A stretch of DNA of 64,000 nucleotides from contig JASKOT010000002.1 in NCBI GenBank assembly GCA_032158125.1, positions 62,001 to 126,000 on the forward strand, read 5' to 3'. How positions within the stretch are numbered: position 1 is the first letter of the stretch; the number at the start of each line of letters is the position of its first letter. Source of the DNA: Papiliotrema nemorosa. Taxonomy: Eukaryota; Basidiomycota; Tremellomycetes; Tremellales; Rhynchogastremaceae. Shown here in pieces: positions 56,121 to 64,000 of this stretch. The notes under the pieces are model-generated. The model ran no database searches. It was not told where the DNA came from and saw nothing but the letters and a program-made list of their open reading frames with translations. The translations under genes and the position numbers were made by a program.

Positions 56121-58236
56121 CTAGGCGACCGTACCGGAGTGGAAGTTGTAGTTGTAGATCCCGTTCCAGCAGTTATCCGATACCGTTACGTTTGATGAAC
56201 CCGACGCGGTGAGACCAGAGTTGGTGACAAGCTTGAAAGATTGCACCCCTGCCGACATTGGTACTTGGAAACTCTGAACACCAGCCGCGACGGTCTGTGT
56301 GAAAGTCGCTCCGGAACCAGAGTTGACGGTGACTGTTCCACCATTCAGAGTCATGGTCGAGACGAACACACTGTCCGAGACCATCTACACATCAGTGAGA
56401 CTCTCGCACATCAGGCGTGAGCCAAACTCACATCCCAACCCTTGGGCTTTGATCCGCAGTTGTCGGTAGAATCACACGAGGCACTCTTGAGATGAGGTCG
56501 GTGCCAGTAGACAAGATTCTCCTCCAGCACGACAGGCGAGGCTTCGCCCCGCTTAAACGCCTCGATGTAAGGCACGGCAAAGTCGAGCATGGCAGAATGG
56601 TCGAGTCCTTCCGCCCATTTAGACGCTCCGTCATCAGTGTGGGCCGTGCCGTATGGTCCGATGTGGTGCGACTCTGCACAATATCAGCAGCTGACACTCC
56701 GTGCCCGACGGTCATAACTCACCTCCATAGTCGTTCCAAGTGACAATCTCGACCAAGTTGACACCCTGTTGACCAAGCTCCAAGATCTGATCCCATCGGG
56801 TCTTCCAGAGCATTTCCGAGTAGAACAGCCAGTTTTTGGAGTACGAGACTTCCGGTCCAAAGTGAGTAGAGACTGCGGGTCAGCCATAGTAGACCCAATG
56901 TTGTGTGACACTCACACCATGGAGAGATTGGTGCCATGTATTGTTTGCCTACAGCGTTCAACACTCCCAAGTAGTCATCGTCTCTCGCCACCGTCATATT
57001 GGCCATGAGAGGTTGGTTGTCAAGTTGTCCTGGCCAAGCAGCCCACGAGAACAATCCTGAGACTCCCGCGTCTCCAGCAGTTTGAGCACTAGGTTGGAAG
57101 AAGGGCACGGCGTAGATATCCCTTCCGACCATACTAGCACAAGCCTTCCAGTCGAACCCGTCACCGATGAAAGACGAAACGAAGGGTTTACCATCGATGA
57201 GGAGTTGAGCAGGATGATCGACGTATCGCTTCATCATATTGGCGACGTTGGCGGTATCTCCAATGTGGTACCAGTTGAAATCAAACGAGATGAACATGTC
57301 GAAAGACCCAACCTGGGCGGCAGCCTCGTATGCTAGGTCGAGTTGGGCCTGCGAGTATGGGTCGACACCGATGTTCAATGCGAACCCGGTGATACCTTTC
57401 GCTTTGGCGAGGGTGATGTCCGCCACCCAGTCGGCATTCTTGTACGTGGAGACGATCCCGACCATAAAGTGGGCAAAGATGTGTTTACCGGGGAGGTATG
57501 ATCCTCCACCGTTTCCACTGCCACCGGTGACTGCGCTGGTCGAGGGCGAGGAGACAGCCTGGGACGAAGTAGGGGTTGTGAGTGAAGACGAAGACGAGGA
57601 CGAGGCGACAGGAGCCGACGAGTACACTGGAGGTTTGGAGACTATAGAACTTTGACCGGGGCCTGGTGCCATAGACACCGAATGAGCAGTCGGAGGCGAG
57701 GTTCCGGGAGGCGCAGAGGGCGCAGATGGTGCGGGTGGTGGAGGAGGTGGGGCCGGTGTAGTGGCAGCAGCTTGAACTCCTACGACAGATGATGATTGTT
57801 GGACTCCAGCATCAACGAAAGCACTGATAGGGGATTGTCCATTCGACGCAGAAGTTTCAACTGAACCAGCAGCTGGACAATTAGCTTCGCATTAAGATGA
57901 AACGAGTGACAACGCACCGACCCAGATGGTCGTTGTGTATACTTGCCAGTATCCCTCCTCCTCATCTACATCTCCGTGGACCGCTAGTACATGGGCATCA
58001 GCCAAGGGTGAGATATCGGTAGCTTCTGCGGGGGTGAACAAGGTGGTAGGTGTAGCTGCGACATAGTCGGCAGCGATGTCGGCGTGGTAGAAGTTAGCCA
58101 CGGCTTCTTTGACATCGTCAGTGTATCCATCTGCTCTTTGTCTATGAGCCGCTCGATTGGGTCCGGTTGGTCTTGCAGAGACAGAGAAGAAGAAGGGGAG
58201 TAGGGTGAAGAGCGTCCTCGACTTGAGTGAGAACAT
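56121..58236 (-). CDS. GH71 alpha-1,3-glucanase (mutanase), secreted
   Basis: Secreted glycoside hydrolase family 71 enzyme. A signal peptide (MFSLKSRTLFTLLPFFFSVS) is followed by about 80 residues of unknown type, a Pro/Ser-rich linker (TPAPPPPPPAPSAPSAPPGT), and the catalytic domain: GKHIFAHFMVGIVSTYKNAD, ITGFALNIGVDPYSQAQLDL, FDMFISFDFNWY, GKPFVSSFIGDGFDW, GLFSWAAWPGQ, and after an intron QQGVNLVEIVTWNDYGESHH, the WNDYGES block being characteristic. A C-terminal beta domain (MVSDSVFVSTMTLNGGTVTV ... VSDNCWNGIYNYNFHSG) completes it. Order is inverted relative to some mutanases, with the linker in front. In alpha-1,3-glucan-walled yeasts such enzymes act in wall remodelling and cell separation (family knowledge). 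Confidence 0.9.
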
Positions 58237-59023
58237 GTTGTGATGTTGATGAAAGAGATGGTAATCGGTCCAGCCAATGTTGAGTGATATTCTATATCAA
58301 GGTGTCAAAGGGTTGAATGGATTACGCCGAGTCGAGTAAAGACTGTAGATCCTGTGAAAGAGTGTGTCCGTGAAGTGTAGTGATCGTCGAGTAGTCGAGA
58401 TGATCCTGGGGGTATATCGACGCTGTCGAGAGAGATTGGAAGGATAATAAAGGAATAAAGGGGAGCGCTGCTCGGGGTGAATGAAAGATGAAGAAGCAAG
58501 GGGAGAGTACCGTCAAGGCGTCAAAGGAATGTGGTGGGGAAGAAGGGGGAGAGAGGGGAGATCAGACGACAATGGAGTGAAGAGAGACCGGGTTGAATTC
58601 CGCGTCCAAAGGCACCGATCATTCCATGTCATAAAAAGACGCGTCAGGGGGGGAGGGCTGCTCGCGTTTTGGGCTGATACAATTATAGATGAAACACGCC
58701 ATGACCGACCGACCCAGACGGGGGTGAAGCCGAGCCAAGGCATCCGCAGGTGAGGTAACAGGGACCATACACGCTGATCAACTCAGGGTGAGGAACAGGG
58801 AGAATCAGCCGGGATGAAGGGAGGGTGCACGGTGTTCCCCCTCGTCGAAAAGATGAAACATGACGACAAAGGCTGCGACGCGTCGCGTTTCAGGGCACAA
58901 TTTTAATAGGGTTGAGGTTGATGTCGGATCCGGTGACAAGTGCTGGCCTGCGGTGTCGCTGTCAATCATGAACACCCAGGTGGAGACTGCATGTGCTTCT
59001 CATGCCTTTCTCCTACTTGTAAT
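58237..59023. other. Upstream region of GH71 gene
   Basis: About 790 bp between the GH71 start and the ClpP stop. It includes two ACGCGT sites (58639-58644 and 58878-58883, the latter within the palindrome CGACGCGTCG) and a purine-rich stretch at 58440-58570. No coding feature. Confidence 0.5.
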
Positions 59024-60047
59024 TTAGTTCTTGACTTCCTCCTTGGGCCGCTTGTCTACAACAGTATCCACCAGTCCAAATTTGATAGCCTCCTCTGCGG
59101 TCATGTAATAATCCCTCTCCAAAGCCTTTTCAAACCGCTCTCTAGCGTTACTCGCCTCTTCTTCTACACCTTTACAGTGATCTACGTAGATGTCTGTCAA
59201 TTGAGCTCTGATACGCAGTATCTCCTTTGCGTGCAGGGCGATATCGCTCGCTTGACCTTGAGCTCCTCCGCTCGGTTCTGGCCATCAGCATTGGTCACCC
59301 TTTGACAGTGGTGCACAGCAGGGCAGAGTCGACTATAAGAGAGAAGCAGACACAGCAGCCATGCGGTGTCCGTCTGAGGTCAGACTCACGATGTATCATG
59401 ACCGTCGAGTTCTTCAAAGCGAACCGATGTCCCTTCTCCCCTCCAGCTAACAACAAACTTCCCATACTGGCCGCCATCCCCAGACAAAAAGTATGGACAG
59501 GCGCAGCGATATACTGCATCGTATCGTATATTGCCAATCCTGCAGAGACGGAACCTCCAGGCGAATTGATGTATAGTTTGATGGGTTTACGGGAATCTTC
59601 CGCTTCGAGGAATAAAAGTTGGGCCGTGAGGAGGGTTGACGTTTGATCGTGGACCTATGGTTCAGCTTCGAAACTCTACACTCATACGCGAAGCATTCGA
59701 GACTACTGCTTGGTGGGCTTATTTGAAAGCCGACTTACCGGTCCGAGGAATATGACTCGTTCTTTCAGTAACCTCGAGTAGATATCGTAGCTCCGTTCCC
59801 CACGGGCCTATCCATGAGCTACATGCCAGCATGCCAGTGAGGTCCATCTCACAGTCTGTTCAATCACATAGGGCACCAAGGTTGAGTGGACGGGATTGAC
59901 GGCTGAATCGAAACCTGACGGTCCGAGAAGTGGTCCAGGGGTGTAAGGTCCAGAATGTATTCTCCTCGAGGATGAACCTAGACAGCGAGAGGCGCTCCGA
60001 GATGACGAAGCAAGAGCTGATCTGAAAGATGTTCCTGCGATCGGCAT
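59024..60047 (-). CDS. CLPP: Mitochondrial ATP-dependent Clp protease proteolytic subunit
   Basis: Matrix serine peptidase forming the ClpP tetradecamer that works with ClpX. A presequence rich in Ser/Arg ([20 protein letters not shown]) is followed by [29 protein letters not shown] and [25 protein letters not shown]. The active-site Ser is in [16 protein letters not shown]; the His is in STVMIH joined by splicing to [17 protein letters not shown]; the acidic member lies in [18 protein letters not shown]. The tail ends [10 protein letters not shown] small insertion ([14 protein letters not shown]) precedes the last helix. Four introns. ClpP is absent from Saccharomyces, so it marks a non-saccharomycete. 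It is divergent to the TFIIIC gene over 216 bp. Confidence 0.92.
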
Positions 60048-60263
60048 GCTATATTTCTTTTTTCTTCGTTCCCAGGTCGTCTTCCAATAGTGAAGAGCGA
60101 GAAATGCGTCGATACCATGTCTGACGAGCGACGGTCAAGCTTGATTTCGAGGTTTCCCACGGTCCATCCAGTTGACGGTGTTGTTGTTGCGTCTCGGACC
60201 GCCCTAATCTGTCAGATATATCTGACCGTCACCACCACCCTCACCGTCGTTCGACTCGCGGGC

Positions 60264-61666
60264 ATGTTGCAAAGCGCCGAGGAAGCAAAGGCGCGCATCA
60301 AGACCGGTCAGCCCATCTTGGGTTACGGTTGGAAAGAGGTACAGAATTTCGATGATCTGGACGATTTGGACGAATATGAGAGTGATGAAGAGGTGCGTCC
60401 CTACTCCCCTCTTAGTGCCGGATCGACGGTTGAGCACACCTGTATGCTTCGGCGCTGACTCTCAGGAAATCTATGTAGTCATGGATTTGGGTACGGGGGT
60501 GGATCACAAAGCCATGCTAGCAGAGAACACTTATCAACTCATCGTCCGTTCACCATCCAACTGTCCGGGAAACCCTCCAGCTGACGGGTCAGGGCCTAGA
60601 TGCACCTGTACCATTCCTCAAACTTGGTAATCAGATATACCAGGGAGAAGTCTCGCCTTTGATAGGGGACGAAATCATCTTTGGTCGTATACGAAGTAAG
60701 CTTGGGACCTCTGCACATATAGGTTCTAACGTGATAGATGAGGATAAACCGCATCAGCCTTCACGACCTCCTTGGCATGTCACCTCTCACAGGTTAGCTT
60801 TCAGGCCCATCACCATCAAGCCTAAAGATCAAGCTGCGACTGCCGGTTCCGAGACGGTTCCTCTAGAAGGGAACAAGAAGGAGACGGGAACCAATGGACA
60901 AGCCAGACCCGCCAAAAATGGACTGGTCACCGTGACGTCCGCTATGACTTCCGCGCTTCCACCAACCAAGAAGGCATCCGAGGTGTCTCGTGCGTCGAGT
61001 GAAGCTGGTCCTAGCAGGCAGTCTCCGGAGAAGGGACAAGCGGCTCAGACACAACAAGGGGGAGAGACTCCTGCACCTTCTGCCAAACCCCGCAAAGAGA
61101 GCGCTCTCCATCTAAGAGAGTTGACAAAGCTGGATGAGGTCATGGCTATCACTACGATCAAGATTGCCTCTACGACGCGATGTGAGTTTTGTTTCTACCT
61201 CATCACAGACACCTGCCGAGCCCATCCGTCGAATGGACGAGCTGACGTGACAGTCCGCCTGAGTAAAGAGCTCACGGACCGATTCTCGATCCAGACTACA
61301 CCGGAACACGCCATCTCGGTCCAGACCACCGGGTACAGTCAGAAAGACTTGCTCAATATGATCCAGGGTAAACCATTACGTGGTAAGGGGAGTCGTATAC
61401 CCCGAGGCGGCAAACACGACGAAGCGAGTGATGGCAATCTTGAGTCAGAAGGAGACGATGGTGAGAGTGCCAAGATGGGAAGCAGCAAGGGGAAAGCAGC
61501 CAGGGGTAGCGGCGCGAGGGGCCGCGCGACTCGTGGACGGGGCGGTGGACGAGGTAGAGGCCGGAGTCGTGGAGGGAAGGCTGATAAGGGTGTTGCCCGG
61601 GAGGCAGTGGCCGAAGGTGAAGAGGACGACAGAGATGATTCATCAGATGGAGACGTGGAGGTGTGA
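60264..61666 (+). CDS. Transcription factor IIIC subunit 6-like protein
   Basis: RNA polymerase III initiation factor component (TFIIIC_sub6 domain; fission-yeast Sfc7/yeast Tfc7 N-domain type). It starts MLQSAEEAKARIKTGQPILG; after an intron the conserved barrel reads EIYVVMDLGTGVDHKAMLA, ENTYQLI, then across the next intron GLDAPVPFLKLGNQIYQGEV and IGDEIIFGRI. A Pro/Lys/Ser-rich middle has RPPWHVTSHRLAFRPITIKP, a second short block KESALHLRELTKLDEVMAIT, and the C-terminus is an RGG-rich basic tail (RGSGARGRATRGRGGGRGRG) ending in acidic DDRDDSSDGDVEV. Four introns. The RGG tail is unusual for this subunit; everything after the barrel is low complexity. Confidence 0.78.
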
Positions 61667-61987
61667 GATGAGCAATCTGGCAAGGGAGATGACCAGGTGG
61701 TAGCAGAAGAGGACGATAAAGCGGATGTGGAGATGGGGTGAGTAGTAGGGCGTGTGAAAGCTGTGACGACGAAACGAACATAACGTATAACGATCGGACT
61801 ACATGACGCGGATCAGATGAATACTTGGCTGAGACCACCTTGACGCAAGTTTGAAGGGAAGAGCAGGTACATACATGTAAATTTTACAGGATTCTGATCA
61901 TTTGCCAAACTGAAACTAACTATGATACCCCAATCGATCCTTCCAGCCATCTCCTATCACCCAAGTGTCTCGAGAATCAGAATGACT
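61667..61987. other. Convergent 3' region, TFIIIC6 / Cys-rich gene
   Basis: About 320 bp between stop codons; AT-richer around 61870-61930. No gene seen. Confidence 0.55.
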
Positions 61988-62550
61988 TTAAGCATCGGTA
62001 GATTGAGGTTGAGCACGCTCGATACCCTCTGAAGCGGTGACTTCTGCCTTTCGACAAGATTGGAAGTTTCCCATGCAAGTTTTGCAAGTCTTGATGTCGC
62101 TAGAAGATCAGCTCTGTTCCGAGCAGATCACATGCAAGGTGGCTGTATGTGGTAGATGGTGGATGTGGTAGTTGGCCGACGTGGCAGATGGTACAAGATA
62201 CATGAGGGACAAAGATGGGGAGTGGTGAGTCGAGGTGGAATGTGACTTACCCTGTGCATTCAATAGCGCAACATCCGTTTCCTTTACAGACGGTACATTG
62301 TCCGGGATCGGCAGAGCATCCCGAGACTTCAGATTTGGCGCAGTCTACCGAGCTCTCCTGTACAATCAGCACAGTACGATCATTGCCATCGAGTAGAAGG
62401 TTGAAGAGTGGCCGGTAAAGTGAGTAGGCTGTATGTGGGTGGATGGCCAGACGGAAGCGGCAGCAAGGGGAGGACGAGGGGTGTGAGAGGGAAGGAGGAG
62501 GGACTTACACCGCAGAAAGCGCAGTCTTTGGGGTTTCCAGAGCAAGACAT
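61988..62550 (-). CDS. Small cysteine-rich, metallothionein-like protein (86 aa)
   Basis: Three short exons, each with good splice sites: 62509-62550 (MSCSGNPKDCAFCG), 62251-62357 (ESSVDCAKSEVSGCS ... CTVCKGNGCCAIECTG) and 61988-62099 (DIKTCKTCMGNFQSC ... QPQSTDA, stop). Spliced length is 261 nt, 86 residues with 13 Cys, including three CxxC pairs (C10/13, C35/38, C55/58), a CC pair (43/44) and no His. All Cys lie in the first 65 residues; the tail is acidic/Gln-rich. There is no signal peptide, so it is cytosolic or mitochondrial intermembrane. It could be a metallothionein, a copper chaperone-like buffer or a zinc-binding protein; not recognised as a named family. A TATATATA element lies 98 bp upstream of the ATG. 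Confidence 0.72.
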
Positions 62551-63033
62551 CTTGATCAGACGTTGTCTATTGTAGACGGTAGGAGTGTGATTATTGGGAA
62601 TGTAAAGATGAGAAGAGGATGAAGAGTTGGACTAGACACGGTGACTGTATATATAGGTGCTAGTTTGTACGCAGATGGATGGCAAGTGGACCAGGTGGAC
62701 CATCGTCATTTAGCGGAAGTAGCCGAACAGCCAATCAGATCACTCGGAATGGTCATCCACCTCACACCTTCACCCATCCCAGTCACCGAACAATCCGAAT
62801 GCACCTCCCACAGTGCACGGATGCGACGTTGCACACTGTGTTCAGTCTATAATGTATAATGCATAGGATTATCTCATATCCCTTTGATCGTTCGATGAGG
62901 ATGTACGTGTTCAGTACACCCGAAAGACCTCTATTCCCAATGTGCAATATCCCCTCCCCGACGTCTATGTCGTGTACTGGTCGACTCGCTCTCAACTATA
63001 TTTGCCTAGAGAAGACCGAGTCAGATCCGCGAT
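62551..63033. other. Upstream region of Cys-rich gene
   Basis: About 480 bp between the Cys-rich start and the exchanger 3' end. It contains the TATATATA element and an imperfect inverted repeat, CACAGTGCA ... TGCACACTGTG, at about 62809-62840. Otherwise no coding signal. Confidence 0.5.
62648..62655. promoter_or_regulatory. TATA element of the Cys-rich gene
   Basis: TATATATA about 98 bp upstream of the start codon on the minus-strand gene. Strong TATA boxes typify inducible rather than housekeeping fungal promoters, in line with a stress- or metal-induced gene (inference). Confidence 0.45.
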
Positions 63034-63229
63034 TCACCTGCCATCCCCCCTCGCATCCCCACTACTGTTCCCTCCTGATCCTCCACCTGCCCCTCCCCCT
63101 CCACCTAGACTGCCTCGACCCCCTGGTGCTGGAGAGCCCGTCTCTTTCGGACTATCAGGTCTTGAGAAGAAGAAATCAGACACCGAGCCGCTACACTAAT
63201 CAGCCTTCATTCGTCCGAACAGAATGGAC

Positions 63230-64000
63230 TCACCTGAATGTCCTATTCATCCTATTCTTCCCATTATCACTCTCGGCATCCCCAAAGTTGCCATCTTCCC
63301 TGCCCATCTCCAGACTGTGTCCCCGAGGCGTATTCCCACCCGATCCTCCGTCCTCTCCATTATATATACTCGCACTGGCCTTTTTCGCCTTTCTCGCATG
63401 ATGTCTTCTGGCCGTGACAGAGTTGGAGAACAATGGCAAGAGGTACCTCTCGTCTAGAGCGGTAAACCATTGCCCATCCCGGAAGATCATTCCAGGTTGA
63501 GGAGGTGGACCACCTCGCTCCTCGTCTTCGTACCCTGCTGCGGGTAGAGGCTCACCATCATCCGACTCGCTCGAGTTGGTCGAGAAACCACTTCGCGACT
63601 GATGATGCGGCAATGGCGCTCGCTTGGGTCCAGCGCGACGAGGTAGCGAGTTTGGATGAAGGTATGGGCTGTCATTTCCTGAGAGATCGATTTCATGGTC
63701 ATCATCGCCGTATCCCCGACCATTCTGCCCGGCGTAACGTCGAGATCCAGGGCCCATGGCCAGAGCAAGGTTGCCAGGTCGCGAAGTCCATCCTTCCTCG
63801 TCAGAGCTCGCATCTTCGTCCTCGACTCCGACCCGGATTCCGAGAACTTCCAACATTCGAGCCGTGGTACCACCAAAGACGATGACGGTAAGCACGACAA
63901 CCACGAGGATCGTAGTACGCAGGGCATCCGCATTGTCGCCCGTGATGCCCGCGGCCAGGGCGACTCCGACAGCTCCTCGAAGACCAGCCCAGAACAGCAT
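63230..64000 (-). CDS. NHX1: Endosomal Na+/H+ exchanger NHX1, C-terminal part (5' cut by window edge)
   Basis: Partial gene; the N-terminal membrane domain lies beyond 64000. The visible part begins MLFWAGLRGAVGVALAAGIT, then TTILVVVVLTVIVFGGTTAR and MLEVLGIRVGVEDEDASSDE, matching the last TM segments and DEE-type tail start of yeast Nhx1. The cytosolic tail is long, acidic and Ser/Gly-rich (HEIDLSGNDSPYLHP; MIFRDGQWFTALDERYLLPL; FSNSVTARRHHARKAKKAS). The frame stops at 63230 (RMNRTFR). A donor (AG|GTGAGT) sits just before this stop and two acceptors follow; the one after TTCTTCTTCTCAAG would extend the protein with a Pro/Gly-rich end to a stop at 63034. Which form is used is open. Confidence 0.85.
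   Translation of the reverse strand: MLFWAGLRGAVGVALAAGITGDNADALRTTILVVVVLTVIVFGGTTARMLEVLGIRVGVEDEDASSDEEGWTSRPGNLALAMGPGSRRYAGQNGRGYGDDDHEIDLSGNDSPYLHPNSLPRRAGPKRAPLPHHQSRSGFSTNSSESDDGEPLPAAGYEDEERGGPPPQPGMIFRDGQWFTALDERYLLPLFSNSVTARRHHARKAKKASASIYNGEDGGSGGNTPRGHSLEMGREDGNFGDAESDNGKNRMNRTFR

Noticed and set aside
10000..64000. Search for transposon ends, terminal repeats, integrase/reverse transcriptase or viral polymerase motifs
   Set aside because: None seen in any frame; all long frames fit host genes or their shadows.

Overview
The window is nuclear DNA of a basidiomycete yeast or dimorphic fungus, most probably a Tremellomycete of the Cryptococcus/Kwoniella lineage. Three things point there: (i) genes are dense and cut by many very short introns (mostly about 35-70 nt) with GTRNGT donors, CTGAY/CTAAC-like branch sites and short distances to the AG; (ii) gene content is that of a basidiomycete (GH71 alpha-1,3-glucanase, a mitochondrial ClpP, a type II GH16 membrane glucan protein, many Zn2Cys6 factors); (iii) there are no bacterial, viral or transposon signatures. 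The species cannot be fixed from sequence alone. No rRNA, tRNA, CRISPR array or intact mobile element was found.

Layout. 0-8 kb: GABA/choline-type APC permease (-), DCC1 cohesion factor (+), WBP2/UPF0664 GRAM protein (-), mitochondrial tricarboxylate carrier (+), RPA2 (-). 8-16.7 kb: Zn2Cys6 regulator (+), ILV6 acetolactate synthase regulatory subunit (-), Kre9/Knh1-like GPI protein (+), Dsc3 of the Golgi Dsc E3 ligase (-). 16.8-22.3 kb: Cbf1-like bHLH factor (-), then the ribosome-biogenesis pair GRC3 and EFG1 (+). 23-29 kb: casein kinase I (-), UMP1 proteasome chaperone (+), AGTRAP-like membrane protein (-), aquaporin (+). 29.4-37 kb: Zn2Cys6 regulator (+), 2-oxoglutarate/Fe(II) oxygenase (-), amino-acid permease (+) and class II aldolase (-), a possible catabolic cluster. 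37-44 kb: HRI1-like protein, calcineurin-like phosphoesterase and an HMG-box factor (all +). 44-54 kb: GH16/Kre6-like glucan protein (-), BAP31-like ER protein (-), CID-domain RNA-processing factor (+), ARL1 (-). 54-64 kb: WKF-domain nucleolar-type protein (+), GH71 alpha-1,3-glucanase (-), ClpP (-), TFIIIC subunit 6 (+), an 86-residue cysteine-rich protein (-), and the C-terminal part of an NHX1-type Na+/H+ exchanger (-) cut by the window edge.

Genes are mostly arranged as divergent pairs sharing 0.2-1.3 kb promoters. The items most worth a second look are the three-exon, 13-cysteine metallothionein-like gene at 61988-62550, the GH16 protein whose catalytic acids are replaced (45041-45058), a 698-nt intron in the CID-domain gene, the 29.4-37 kb regulator/oxygenase/permease/aldolase group, and MluI-box (ACGCGT) elements in front of RPA2 and DCC1. 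All exon structures were inferred by eye from splice signals and conserved protein blocks; no transcript or database evidence was available.
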